Positions 1-8,225 of a stretch of 64,000 bases of DNA are shown here, one piece after another (within the stretch, counting starts at the first letter, position 1; every line of letters begins with the position of its first letter). Source of the DNA: Erysipelotrichaceae bacterium. Lineage in GTDB: Bacteria; Bacillota_I; Bacilli_A; Erysipelotrichales; Erysipelotrichaceae. The position numbers and the translations under genes are program-made. Under the pieces are notes generated by a model. That model searched no databases. It saw only the letters and a list, made by a program, of their open reading frames with translations, and was not told the DNA's origin. Location of the stretch: assembly GCA_024684175.1 (NCBI GenBank), contig JAIKXJ010000008.1, positions 84,599 through 148,598 on the forward strand. The letters run 5' to 3'.

Positions 1-706
1 GATCGCCGAAGATCTCCTTTTTATACTTTCCGGAGCGGATACGCAAAGACACGTTCCGCAACGTCAGCTTCAACATCTCGTGTGAGATCTTTTCCTTCAC
101 TTTGATCGGACACAAAGCGCTTTTCGGCTCGACGACAGTATGACCGAAACTCTCCGCAAAACGATAGCCGTCCCCTGTCGATCCCGTCGAGGCATAGGAC
201 ATGCCGCCGGTGGCGATGACGAGCTTATCGCAGGTATAGGTCTTGTCTTCGCAGACGACAAAGAAACGGTCCTCTCTTTTAAAGACCTCTTTCACCTTCT
301 GTTCAAAAAGGATACGGACGCCTTTTCTCTTGCATTCGAAAAACAAGGTATCGATGATATCGGAAGCCTTGTCCGAGACCGGAAAGACTCTGCCGCCCCG
401 CTCCGTCTTCAAAGCACAGTCGCGCTCATTGAAAAAAGCGATCGTATCGGCAGGCTTGAAGGAATTGATCGCCGAATACATGAAACGGGGATTGGTAACG
501 ATATTGTTGATGAAGGTCTTGACGTCACAGTCGTTGGTGATGTTGCAGCGGCCCTTGCCGGAGATGTACATCTTGCGTCCGACCTTGGCGTTACGATCCA
601 AGAGGATCACCTCGTGGTCATCATCTGCCCTGTTCAATGCGAAAAACAGTCCCGAAGCTCCGGCACCGATGCAGATGATCTTTTCTTTCTTTGAAGTCCC
701 GTCCAT
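1..706 (-). CDS. BaiN/HI0933-type NAD(P)/FAD-dependent oxidoreductase, 3' end cut by window
   Basis: The reading frame starts at 706 and runs off the left edge, so about 235 N-terminal residues are visible of a family that is usually about 400 long. The N-terminus has a Rossmann FAD-binding motif (GAGASG, residues 14-19). The motif GRKMYISGKGRCNITN near residue 43 is the hallmark of the HI0933/BaiN (aminoacetone oxidase-like) flavoproteins. A second nucleotide-binding stretch, VIATGGMSYASTGSTGDGY, follows around residue 160. The family is cytoplasmic; some members reduce bile-acid intermediates, but the substrate here cannot be told from sequence. The redoxin gene upstream ends in a terminator just before this gene, so it is probably its own unit. 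Confidence 0.85.
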   Translation of the reverse strand, partial: MDGTSKKEKIICIGAGASGLFFALNRADDDHEVILLDRNAKVGRKMYISGKGRCNITNDCDVKTFINNIVTNPRFMYSAINSFKPADTIAFFNERDCALKTERGGRVFPVSDKASDIIDTLFFECKRKGVRILFEQKVKEVFKREDRFFVVCEDKTYTCDKLVIATGGMSYASTGSTGDGYRFAESFGHTVVEPKSALCPIKVKEKISHEMLKLTLRNVSLRIRSGKYKKEIFGD

Positions 707-750
707 AAAACTGCCTGTTTCTTTTTCTGTCTTTACTCTAACCAAAACAA

Positions 751-781
751 GGCAAAAAGAAAAGGGGAGGATCTCCCCTTG
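751..781 (-). terminator. Rho-independent terminator of the redoxin gene
   Basis: On the minus strand a perfect 8-bp stem, AAGGGGAG/CTCCCCTT with a 3-base loop, is followed by TTCTTTTT. It lies just past the redoxin stop codon. Confidence 0.8.
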
Positions 782-785
782 TGTC

Positions 786-1331
786 CTATAAAAGCACAAG
801 CACTTCGTCGATCTTGGGCATGTCCATGATGTTTTTCGCATAACGGACATATTCGACGACGCCCTCTTCATTGACGATGAACATCGCCGGCAGCTGCTGC
901 TCGTTGCCCTCATAGTCGCCGTGGACGAAACCGGCTTCTCTGGCAGCGGCACCCTTTTCCTTGAGTTCCTCCAGGACGCCGTCGACCATCGCCTCCTTGG
1001 AAGGCGCCGCCTCGATGCTCAGCAGATCATAGATCTTCTGCTCGGGATCGGTAACGATCTTGAACGGCAGAACAGTTCCTGTCGATTCCAAGTCTTTTCT
1101 GACGTGTTCCTTGTCGCTCTGCATGACTACAAAGACCTGTGCACCCTTCTCTTTGAACTCGTCATAACGTTCGGCGATCTTATGCACATCGTAGCGGCAG
1201 ACCGTGCAGCCGATGTAGCGAAGGACCCAGAAGATAGTCTTGCCTTTCAATACGCCCAGACTGTTCAGACCGTCTTCATATGCCGTGTCGAATGTAAATT
1301 CCGGAAATTTTTCTCCGCATGTGATCTTCAT
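786..1331 (-). CDS. AhpC/TSA-family redoxin (peroxiredoxin-like)
   Basis: A 181-residue thioredoxin-fold protein. The N-terminal strand pattern is followed by RYIGCTVCRYDVH, with Cys42 and Cys45 as a CxxC pair at the position of the peroxidatic cysteine in AhpC/TSA redoxins. The later segment QLPAMFIVNEEGVVEYVRYAK is the usual cis-Pro and beta-strand part of the fold. It probably reduces peroxides or disulfides in the cytosol; no signal peptide is seen. It lies 21 bp after the SagB-type nitroreductase on the same strand with no obvious terminator between, so the two may be co-transcribed as a redox pair. Confidence 0.82.
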   Translation of the reverse strand: MKITCGEKFPEFTFDTAYEDGLNSLGVLKGKTIFWVLRYIGCTVCRYDVHKIAERYDEFKEKGAQVFVVMQSDKEHVRKDLESTGTVLPFKIVTDPEQKIYDLLSIEAAPSKEAMVDGVLEELKEKGAAAREAGFVHGDYEGNEQQLPAMFIVNEEGVVEYVRYAKNIMDMPKIDEVLVLL

Positions 1332-1352
1332 TATTCTTGTCCCCCTTATCTT

Positions 1353-2186
1353 TTAAAGCCCCTGTTCCTTGACAAAGGCATAGAAATCCTGTTCCTTCTG
1401 CCGGTCTTCCTCAGAGACTGTACCGATCGGCATCGCATAGACGATCGACTCCTCTTCGCCGTCCAGTCCGAAGACCTGATCGCAGTATTTTCCGTCCACC
1501 GCACCGATCGCACAGCCGCCCAGACCCAGAGCCGTCAGCGCCAGATAAAGGTTCTCAGTGATGTGACCGGCATCGGTCATCAGCCCGCGGTGGGCATAGA
1601 TGCCATAGCGCCACTCCGAACGGTAGAAGACGATCGAGAAGTAAAAGATGACGTTCCCCTTGTTTGCCCAGACCTGACCCATCAGTGACGTACCGATGAA
1701 TCCCTTGAGATCTTCCGGCTCTTTCAGCAGCTCGATCTTATGTCCCATCGGCAGATAGTGATACAAGCCGTCTTTGAGACCTTCGACGTTCTGTATCGCC
1801 ATATATGTCTCAAACGGATGCCTTGCCCCGCCGCAAGGCACGGTACGCAGCGTCGCATACGACTTGCCGCGGATCTCCTTGACGCCCTGTATGCACCAGA
1901 GCAGATAGGAGAGCTGCTTCAAAGACATGGTCTGTCCCGTATAGACGCGGTGCGAAGAACGGCGGTTGACGATCGTCAGGAAGTCGGTCTGCGTTTCGAT
2001 GCCTTCAAAGTCCATCGGCAGGCCGATGACGTTTTCGCTCATCGCCTCTTTGACTAAAGGCGGCTGTTTCTTCTTCAGCTGCTGGTCGGTCTGATAATCC
2101 GATAATTCCTGATCCTCTTCACCGTAGCCCGTACGGAGCCAAGCCCTGCCGGTCTCGATCTTCTTTTTGATCAATGTTTCATCCAT
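1353..2186 (-). CDS. SagB/ThcOx-type nitroreductase-family dehydrogenase
   Basis: A 277-residue protein with the FMN-dependent nitroreductase fold. RRSSHRVYTGQTMSLKQLS (residues about 75-93), the PCGGARHPFETY segment and GLGGCAIGAVD near the C-terminus match the stand-alone SagB family. In that family members range from azoline oxidases of peptide maturation to general flavin oxidoreductases. No precursor peptide, YcaO or SagC-like gene lies nearby, so a role in RiPP maturation is not supported here. It is followed by the redoxin gene; a general redox function is the safer reading. Confidence 0.78.
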   Translation of the reverse strand: MDETLIKKKIETGRAWLRTGYGEEDQELSDYQTDQQLKKKQPPLVKEAMSENVIGLPMDFEGIETQTDFLTIVNRRSSHRVYTGQTMSLKQLSYLLWCIQGVKEIRGKSYATLRTVPCGGARHPFETYMAIQNVEGLKDGLYHYLPMGHKIELLKEPEDLKGFIGTSLMGQVWANKGNVIFYFSIVFYRSEWRYGIYAHRGLMTDAGHITENLYLALTALGLGGCAIGAVDGKYCDQVFGLDGEEESIVYAMPIGTVSEEDRQKEQDFYAFVKEQGL

Positions 2187-2214
2187 AAGTTTTTCCTCTT
2201 TGAGACCATTCTAA

Positions 2215-2241
2215 CAAAATGTGAGGACATCCTGTCCTCAC
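2215..2241 (-). terminator. Terminator overlapping the tatD stop codon
   Basis: On the minus strand GTGAGGACA and TGTCCTCAC form a perfect 9-bp stem with a 3-base loop, then ATTTTG. The TGA stop of the TatD gene lies inside the hairpin. Confidence 0.75.
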
Positions 2242-2999
2242 GTGCTTTGAAAGAAGATCCGATCGAAATTCTCTTCGCAGATCCTCATCAGATCTGCGAT
2301 CTCCATCTCCCTGATCTGTGCGATCTTCTCATAGATCTTCACGATATCCGCCGGCTCATGACGGTGATCGAGTATCGGCGACTGGTAAGGCGCATCGGTC
2401 TCGATCAACAGAGAGTCCAAGGGCATTTTGGAAACGACATCGAGCGGCTTCTTCGCTCCCTTGAACAAGACACTGGCACCGAAAGAAATCGCATAGCCCA
2501 GCTTCATATACTGCCTTGCCATCTCGATCGATCCGGAAAAGGAATGGATGATCCCTTTCACCGGATGTGCCTTCAGGATCTCATAGGTGTCGTTGGACGC
2601 CTTGCGGCTGTGGATGTCGACCGGCAGACCGGCTTCCCCAGCGATCTTCAGCTGTTCGATGAAAAAGTGTTTCTGCTGATCTTTGGTGTGGGGATGGGAA
2701 TAATAGTCCAGACCGATCTCACCGATCATGTCCGGCTTTAGCTCCTTCACGGTCTCCCGGAAGCGTTCCAGACGCTCTTGCCCATACTCGTCTTCCAGGT
2801 CCTGCGGATGGATACCGATCGCCAGCTTAAAAGAAGGATATCTCTTCCTCAGTTCCAGGCAGCGTTGCAGATCATGATCGCTGCAGCAGATCATGATCGC
2901 CTTGTTCACCCTCGCCTTCAGCATCCGTTCGATCATCTCATCGCGGTCAAGGTCGAACTGTCTTGAGCCCAAGTGGCAGTGCGCATCGCAATACGTCAT
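2238..2999 (-). CDS. tatD: TatD-family metal-dependent hydrolase/DNase
   Basis: A 253-residue TIM-barrel hydrolase at the usual family length. The metal site is readable: DAHCH at residues 5-9, GEIGLDYY near 93, DIHSR, IHSFSG, and ETDAPYQSP near 200. TatD proteins are cytoplasmic 3'-5' exonucleases or deoxyribonucleases linked to DNA repair; the exact activity is not visible. The gene is transcribed alone, downstream of tRNA-Pro on the same strand, and ends in a strong hairpin. Confidence 0.9.
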   Translation of the reverse strand: MTYCDAHCHLGSRQFDLDRDEMIERMLKARVNKAIMICCSDHDLQRCLELRKRYPSFKLAIGIHPQDLEDEYGQERLERFRETVKELKPDMIGEIGLDYYSHPHTKDQQKHFFIEQLKIAGEAGLPVDIHSRKASNDTYEILKAHPVKGIIHSFSGSIEMARQYMKLGYAISFGASVLFKGAKKPLDVVSKMPLDSLLIETDAPYQSPILDHRHEPADIVKIYEKIAQIREMEIADLMRICEENFDRIFFQST

Positions 3000-3012
3000 A
3001 CACCTTCATTTT

Positions 3013-3045
3013 ACAAAAAGAAAGGACCATCACAAAGATGATCCT
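3013..3045 (-). terminator. Terminator after tRNA-Pro
   Basis: On the minus strand AGGATCATC pairs with GATGGTCCT (one G-T pair), followed by TTCTTTTT. It starts about 10 bases after the tRNA 3' end. Confidence 0.65.
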
Positions 3046-3055
3046 GTTTCTTTCA

Positions 3056-3132
3056 TGGTCGGAATATCGGGATTCGAACCCGAGACCTCTTGAACCCCAT
3101 TCAAGCGCGCTACCAAACTGCGCTATATCCCG
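3056..3132 (-). tRNA. tRNA-Pro (anticodon GGG)
   Basis: The minus strand folds into a full cloverleaf: acceptor CGGGATA/TATTCCG, D-arm GCGCAGTTTGGTAGCGC, anticodon stem CTTGA/TCAAG with loop ATGGGGT, and T-arm TCGGG-TTCGAAT-CCCGA. The anticodon is GGG, which reads proline CCC/CCU. The discriminator is A and the CCA end is encoded (3056-3058), as is common in Bacillota. A hairpin terminator follows. Confidence 0.95.
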
Positions 3133-3186
3133 AACTTACGCCCTTATTTTAACACGGGCGCAGTTCGAATGGAATTCCTAAACGTC

Positions 3187-3372
3187 TCAGTCTTCTTCGA
3201 CCGGTGAGATGGCCGGCTTGCCGTTCTCGTCCATCAGGACCGTCAGTCCTCCGGCATAGCCGCTGTGACGGAAGAGATAGTTCACACCGGTCTCCCGGTC
3301 GACCCAGATCTCCACCGACTCCATCATGTTGGTCTGTGAGTAGACCTTTTCAAAACGATCTTCTCTTGCCAT
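3187..3372 (-). CDS. DUF6440-like small protein
   Basis: A 61-residue protein whose core ETGVNYLFRHSGYAGGLT (about residues 27-44) resembles the DUF6440 family, for which I know no function. It begins 1 bp after the lipoprotein gene upstream, so it is the second gene of that operon. No signal peptide or membrane segment is seen. It probably ends transcription before the tRNA gene. Confidence 0.7.
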   Translation of the reverse strand: MAREDRFEKVYSQTNMMESVEIWVDRETGVNYLFRHSGYAGGLTVLMDENGKPAISPVEED

Positions 3373-3373
3373 T

Positions 3374-4510
3374 TTAACCCTCCAGATAGAATAGATGACC
3401 GTTGCCTGACATGCACAGATCGGTCTTCAGTTTCAATGTTTTTTCATCGACGATCTTGAAGACGATCTCCTTGACATCCTGTCCGGCGAAACCCTGCATC
3501 GCACTGTTATCGGTGATCGTGCAGTAATAACGTCCGTCTTCGATCTTATACGTGCCCTTGATCTTGACCATGCCGGCATAGACGTTTTCCGTGAAGACGA
3601 AGCTTCCCGACGGATCGAAGGAGACGCTCGGCTGGAAGATGTCGTTGACATCAGAGATCTTTGCTTTGTAGGAAGCCGCGGTCGCCGGAACGCCTTTGAC
3701 GCGGACTTCATAGTTGACGGTCAGTTTCTTGTCGCCGCAGACCGCTTCGATCACGGCCTTGCCCGGAGCGACGGCTGTCGCCCTTCCTTTTTCATCGATC
3801 TTGACGACCTTTTCATCCGAAGACTTGAAGCTGATCTTATCGGTCGTGTTTTCCGGTACCGGACGGATCTCCAGATCCCAGTCTTTCTCGTTCTCATAAG
3901 ACCAGTAATTGCGGTACAGCGAAGTGATGCCCGTGCACGGGATCTTCTCGGACGGCGTGACGGCCGTATCCTCTTTCTTCGTGTCGTCCTTCTTCTCTTC
4001 CTCTTTCTTCGTTTCTTCCGGCTTGGTCTCTTCTTTCTTCTCTTCTTCCTTGGTGTCGGTCTTGGTCTCTTCCGGTACCGCCGGTGTCGTTTCTTCCTTC
4101 TTCGGTTCGACGGAAGAACCCTTGACTTCGATCGTCGAGAACAGGTCGTCGGACTTCGAACCCGACAGTGATGTTCTCAGTTTCAAGGTATCTTTATCCA
4201 GAACTTCCAGGATGAGCTTGGAGACGCTCTCCTTTCCGCCGTCTTCGACATCCAGTGTCACGACGTTTTCGTTGAGCGTCCACTTGCCGGACAGCTCATT
4301 GTAGCCGTCGGTGAAGGAATCGGTGAAGACGAACGATCCGTCTTTGCCGAACCACAGTTTGGAATGATCTTCGTGGCCATAGTTGTCCACGCTGTTGTAA
4401 TAAGTATTGCCGCCCAGTTCATAGGCCGCTTTTTCTTCTTTGTCGTCTTTCTTTCCGCATGCGCTTAAGCACAGGATCAAGATCAGTACGAGCAGCAGTT
4501 TCTTTTTCAT
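3374..4510 (-). CDS. Lipoprotein with a central Big2-like domain and two related flanking beta domains
   Basis: A 378-residue predicted lipoprotein: signal segment with lipobox LSAC and modified Cys18. Residues about 30-125 form a beta-rich domain (GKDGSFVFTDSFTDG...TLKLRTSL). A Glu/Lys/Thr-rich linker of about 55 residues follows. Residues about 195-270 resemble a bacterial Ig-like Big2 domain (SSDEKVVKIDEKGRATAVAPG). Residues about 285-378 form a second beta domain (DPSGSFVFTENVYAG...TLKLKTDL) clearly related to the first. It is probably anchored on the outer face of the membrane, with the charged linker spanning the wall. Function unknown. The small DUF6440 gene follows in the same operon. 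Confidence 0.82.
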   Translation of the reverse strand: MKKKLLLVLILILCLSACGKKDDKEEKAAYELGGNTYYNSVDNYGHEDHSKLWFGKDGSFVFTDSFTDGYNELSGKWTLNENVVTLDVEDGGKESVSKLILEVLDKDTLKLRTSLSGSKSDDLFSTIEVKGSSVEPKKEETTPAVPEETKTDTKEEEKKEETKPEETKKEEEKKDDTKKEDTAVTPSEKIPCTGITSLYRNYWSYENEKDWDLEIRPVPENTTDKISFKSSDEKVVKIDEKGRATAVAPGKAVIEAVCGDKKLTVNYEVRVKGVPATAASYKAKISDVNDIFQPSVSFDPSGSFVFTENVYAGMVKIKGTYKIEDGRYYCTITDNSAMQGFAGQDVKEIVFKIVDEKTLKLKTDLCMSGNGHLFYLEG

Positions 4511-4639
4511 GTTAAACTCCTTTCTTGAAGCAAAAGTGTTTTCGAAGGACCCCTTCCTTCGCCTTTATTGTAATATAGACGCACTTTCTTTTCCTCTTCC
4601 GCCCTGATCAACTATACATTCAAAGGCATTCCGTCACAC

Positions 4640-5752
4640 TTAGGAGAGCTTTTCTTTCAGTCTGCCGACTTCTTCTTCGCTCAGACCGATCTTTTCCAGA
4701 TACGCTTCCGCACAAGACCGCAGGTCTTCCTTGAACAGATCTTCGCTTTGAAAAGCTCTTCCCAGGTCCTTCAGCAAGTTCCTCTTTACGGTGCGGTCAT
4801 AGACAAAGGTGCCCAGCTTGATGCCGTAATAGTTTTCATAAGTCTTCATATAGTCCGCGACCACTTCTTCAACCGATGCGCCTGTCAGACATTCCAGTAT
4901 CGCACAGACGAAACCGGTGCGGTCCTTCCCCTCCGTGCAATGGATCAGATACGGTCCTTCCTGTTCCATCAGGAAACGCAGTCCTTTGACCAGTCCTTTT
5001 TCAAATTCTTCCGTCGCATAAAACGTCGAAAGATCCAGAAGGATGAGGTCACAGCTGCTCGCATACCTTTCTTTCACACCTTCGTGCAAGGAATAGATGT
5101 AAGGGTGGTCCGCAAGGTCGATGACTGTCCGCACTCCTGCTTTCTTTGCCGCGGCATCGGCATAAGCGTTCCGTTTGATCTTGGGATCGAATGGCGAAGA
5201 CGAGCGGTACAAGATGCCTTCCCTCATCCCGGAAGTCTGCACCATCCGGAAGTTGGCATAGTCTTCATCTTGCAGCTGCGGATAGTCTTCCCGGACGCTG
5301 CTCCTTCGGTAGACGGCTTCATCCTTGGGATAGGCTTGCGCATGCCCCTGTTTCTCTTGCAGATCGATGAAGACGGAGCCGGTGTCCTCAACTGTTTCCT
5401 CAAGATACAGAGCGACCAGATCTTTGTTCCGCTCTCCCTCCACAAAAAGACAGAACGGCTTTTCTGCTTCTTCTGCCAGTACGATCGGCATGACAAACGT
5501 CTTTTCTTTGATCGCGACCTCGATCATATCGCCCGTATGATAGCCATGATGATTCATCCGCTGCGGTGAGATGTTCAAAATGAGCGTTTCATCTTCCGCA
5601 GAGCGGACTTCGGCACTCAAGGCTTCGTGTTCGTCGCTGACGCTGACGGGACGTTCGGCGACCGTCTCCTGCGCTGAAGAACTGCAGTCATTCAAAAAGA
5701 ACAGCGATGCGCTCAGACACAGGATCAATGATGCATAAAGGAAGGTCTTCAT
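4640..5752 (-). CDS. Secreted or membrane-anchored tyrosine phosphatase (Y_phosphatase3-like)
   Basis: A 370-residue protein with an N-terminal hydrophobic segment. NDC at residues 21-23 is not a canonical lipobox, so a plain signal peptide or anchor is likely. The catalytic P-loop HCTEGKDRTGF places Cys272 and Arg278 in the CX5R signature. The upstream GMREGILYRSSSP and the IDLADHPYIY region are typical of bacterial tyrosine or dual-specificity phosphatases with a LpdA/IphP-like fold. Residues about 50-140 form an unassigned extra N-terminal domain. It probably dephosphorylates phosphotyrosine or phosphoinositides outside the membrane. It stands alone between convergent and divergent neighbours. 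Confidence 0.8.
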   Translation of the reverse strand: MKTFLYASLILCLSASLFFLNDCSSSAQETVAERPVSVSDEHEALSAEVRSAEDETLILNISPQRMNHHGYHTGDMIEVAIKEKTFVMPIVLAEEAEKPFCLFVEGERNKDLVALYLEETVEDTGSVFIDLQEKQGHAQAYPKDEAVYRRSSVREDYPQLQDEDYANFRMVQTSGMREGILYRSSSPFDPKIKRNAYADAAAKKAGVRTVIDLADHPYIYSLHEGVKERYASSCDLILLDLSTFYATEEFEKGLVKGLRFLMEQEGPYLIHCTEGKDRTGFVCAILECLTGASVEEVVADYMKTYENYYGIKLGTFVYDRTVKRNLLKDLGRAFQSEDLFKEDLRSCAEAYLEKIGLSEEEVGRLKEKLS

Positions 5753-5879
5753 CTTTCAACTACATCATATCGCAAACGCCATGATGTCATATAGTCTAAC
5801 AGCTCTTTACGTTTCGCTCACGCAAAGGATCGTCACTCATGAGATAATATAACTGTAAAAAAGATAAGGAGGATCTACG

Positions 5880-6995
5880 ATGTCGATCGATTTAAGCAAG
5901 ATGCCGAAACTCGGTTTCGGCCTGATGCGTCTTCCGGAGAAAGACGGAGTCATCGACCACGAACAGGTATGCCAGATGGTCGATCTGTATATGAATGCCG
6001 GACTGACCTATTTTGATACCGCCTATGTCTACCATCACGGTCTTTCGGAAGCGGAAGTCAAGGAAGCCATCGTCAAGCGCTACCCGCGTGAAAGCTTCAC
6101 CGTCGCCACCAAACTGCCGGAATGGGAGATCAAGTGCGACGAAGACAAGGAACGCATCTTCAACGAACAGCTCGAAAGGACCGGTGCCGGCTACTTCGAC
6201 TTCTATCTGATGCATGCGGTGGACGATGACAACTTCGCCAACTATGAAAAATACGACTGCTTCAATTTCGGCTTCGAAAAGAAGAAACAGGGTCTGATCA
6301 AACATCTGGGTTTCTCGTTCCACGGGACACCGGAGATGCTGGTGAAGATCCTGGACAAGTACCCTGACATCGAATTCGTGCAGATACAGCTCAACTATCT
6401 CGACTGGGATTCCGAAAAAGTCTGTTCCGGAAAACTCTATGAGATCCTGAGTGGACGTCATATCCCGATCGTCGTCATGGAACCGGTCAAGGGCGGCTAC
6501 CTTGCTTCCCTGAGGGAAGACCTCGAAAACAAGTTCAAAGCGGTCGATCCGGACAATTCCGTCGCTTCCTGGGCACTTCGCTATGTCGGATCTTTACCCG
6601 GCGTCATGACGCTGCTTTCCGGCATGTCCCTGCTCTGTCAGATGGAAGACAACGTGAAGACCTTCACGGACTTCAAGCCGCTGAACGAAGAAGAAAGAAA
6701 GACGATACAGGATGTCGTCGATACGATGAAAAAGACACCGCAGATCGGCTGCACCGGCTGCAGCTACTGCACGGACGGCTGCCCGATGAACGTCGGTATC
6801 CCGAACATCTTCAAGATCATCAACACCGTCAACATGTACGGGAAGTCGGAAAAGACCGATAAGATGTATGCACAGATGCTGGAAAAGAAATCCGGACCGG
6901 CCGACTGTATCCAGTGCGGACAGTGCGAATCCGTCTGTCCTCAGCACCTTCCGATCATCGAACTGCTGCAGGATGCCGCCAAGACGCTCGGATAA
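5880..6995 (+). CDS. Aldo/keto reductase with C-terminal 2x[4Fe-4S] ferredoxin domain
   Basis: A 371-residue protein. The N-terminal TIM barrel is of aldo/keto reductase type (KLGFGLMRLP at about 10-19, DTAYVYHHG near 47-55). The C-terminus carries two ferredoxin-type cysteine sets: Cys291/294/297/301 and Cys343/346/349/353. This architecture is common in anaerobes and implies electron flow between Fe-S clusters and the AKR active site; the carbonyl substrate is unknown. A strong ribosome site AAGGAGG lies before the ATG. The gene is a single unit ended by a hairpin at 7013. Confidence 0.88.
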   Translation: MSIDLSKMPKLGFGLMRLPEKDGVIDHEQVCQMVDLYMNAGLTYFDTAYVYHHGLSEAEVKEAIVKRYPRESFTVATKLPEWEIKCDEDKERIFNEQLERTGAGYFDFYLMHAVDDDNFANYEKYDCFNFGFEKKKQGLIKHLGFSFHGTPEMLVKILDKYPDIEFVQIQLNYLDWDSEKVCSGKLYEILSGRHIPIVVMEPVKGGYLASLREDLENKFKAVDPDNSVASWALRYVGSLPGVMTLLSGMSLLCQMEDNVKTFTDFKPLNEEERKTIQDVVDTMKKTPQIGCTGCSYCTDGCPMNVGIPNIFKIINTVNMYGKSEKTDKMYAQMLEKKSGPADCIQCGQCESVCPQHLPIIELLQDAAKTLG

Positions 6996-7012
6996 AACGA
7001 TACGTATCATAT

Positions 7013-7042
7013 AAAGATCAGCTTCACGCTGATCTTTTCTTT
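7013..7042. terminator. Bidirectional hairpin between convergent genes
   Basis: AAGATCAGC and GCTGATCTT form the stem with loop TTCAC. TTTTCTTTT follows on the plus strand, giving a terminator for the aldo/keto reductase; flanking A residues could serve the minus-strand malic enzyme. Confidence 0.8.
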
Positions 7043-7051
7043 TGGTTCATT

Positions 7052-8224
7052 TCAGATCCGGGCAACGCCGCTGTCTCTGGCAGCCTGCGCCACAGCGTTT
7101 GCGACCGTTTTGCCGACCCGCGGATCGAAGGCCTTCGGAAGGATGTATTCCTCGTTGAGCTCTTCCTCGCTGACCAGCTCCGATAAAGCTTTCGCTGCCG
7201 CCATCTTCATCTGTTCGTTGATGTCGGATGCCCGCACGTCGAACGTCCCGCGGAAGACACCGGGGAACGCCAGAACGTTGTTGACCTGATTGGGATAGTC
7301 GCTGCGTCCGGTCGCGATGATCCTGGCTCCGCCTTCTTTGGCCTCTTCCGGAGAGATCTCCGGCATCGGGTTGGCGCAGGCAAAGACGATGGCGTCCTTG
7401 TTCATGGTCCGGACCATGTCCGCCGTGAGCGTGCCGGGTGCCGAGACACCGATGAAGATGTCCGCCCCCTGGATCACGTCTTTCAGACTGCCGGCCTCTT
7501 TGTTGGGATTGGTGCACTTCGCCATCTCTTCCTTGATCCAGTTGAGTCCTTCTCTTCCTTCGACGATCGCCCCTTTGCGGTCGGTCATGACGATGTTCTT
7601 AAAACCCGCCGACAGCAAGAGCTTCACGATCGAGATCGCCGCCGCTCCGGCACCGGAAGTCACGACTTTGACTTCCTCTTTTTTCTTTTTGACGATCTTC
7701 AGGGCATTGGTCAGTCCGGCCAGCGTGATGATCGCCGTACCGTGCTGATCATCATGGAAGATCGGGATGTCACATTTTTCTTTCAGCTTCCGTTCGATCT
7801 CGAAACAGCGCGGCGACGCGATATCTTCCAGGTTGATGCCGCCGAAGGATCCCGAGATCAGATAGACGGTATTGACGATCTCATCGACGTCTTTCGACTT
7901 GATGCAGATGGGGAAGGCATCGACGCCGCCGAAGGATTTGAACAGGACGCACTTGCCTTCCATGACCGGCATGCCCGCCTCCGGACCGATATCGCCCAGT
8001 CCCAGGACGGCGGTGCCGTCTGTGACGACTGCACACAGGTTGTGCCTTCTGGTCAGCTCATAGCTTTGATCGACATCTTTTTCGATCTCCAGGCAGGCCT
8101 GCGCAACGCCCGGCGTATAGGCCATCGTCAAAGCTTCTTTTGTGTCGACCGGGACCCGGGAAACAACTTCGATCTTGCCCTTCCATTCCTTGTGTTTTTG
8201 AAGGGACTTCTCCATGACATCCAT
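7052..8224 (-). CDS. NAD(P)-dependent malic enzyme
   Basis: A 390-residue short-form malic enzyme, which decarboxylates malate to pyruvate with reduction of NAD(P). The N-terminal catalytic domain shows [12 protein letters not shown] (Tyr near 32), [18 protein letters not shown] and HDDQHGTA. The C-terminal nucleotide-binding domain has [10 protein letters not shown] and the GVSAPGTLT segment. It starts 1 bp after the malate/lactate dehydrogenase-family gene, so the two form an operon. Together they could interconvert a 2-hydroxyacid, its keto acid and pyruvate. Confidence 0.92.
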   Translation of the reverse strand: MDVMEKSLQKHKEWKGKIEVVSRVPVDTKEALTMAYTPGVAQACLEIEKDVDQSYELTRRHNLCAVVTDGTAVLGLGDIGPEAGMPVMEGKCVLFKSFGGVDAFPICIKSKDVDEIVNTVYLISGSFGGINLEDIASPRCFEIERKLKEKCDIPIFHDDQHGTAIITLAGLTNALKIVKKKKEEVKVVTSGAGAAAISIVKLLLSAGFKNIVMTDRKGAIVEGREGLNWIKEEMAKCTNPNKEAGSLKDVIQGADIFIGVSAPGTLTADMVRTMNKDAIVFACANPMPEISPEEAKEGGARIIATGRSDYPNQVNNVLAFPGVFRGTFDVRASDINEQMKMAAAKALSELVSEEELNEEYILPKAFDPRVGKTVANAVAQAARDSGVARI

Positions 8225-8225
8225 A

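Noticed and set aside
1353..2186. SagB-type protein as part of a thiazole/oxazole-modified peptide cluster
   Set aside because: No YcaO, E1-like or precursor gene is near, and stand-alone SagB-family proteins are common.
2893..3181. Two plus-strand frames ending in or containing GFEPETS-like peptides
   Set aside because: They are antisense translations of the tRNA-Pro T-arm, a well-known false-gene pattern; the region is tRNA and tatD on the minus strand.
3909..4304. Plus-strand frame rich in Ser/Phe/Val repeats
   Set aside because: It is the shadow of the Lys/Glu/Thr-rich linker of the minus-strand lipoprotein. The low-complexity stretch is not a CRISPR or a DNA repeat array.
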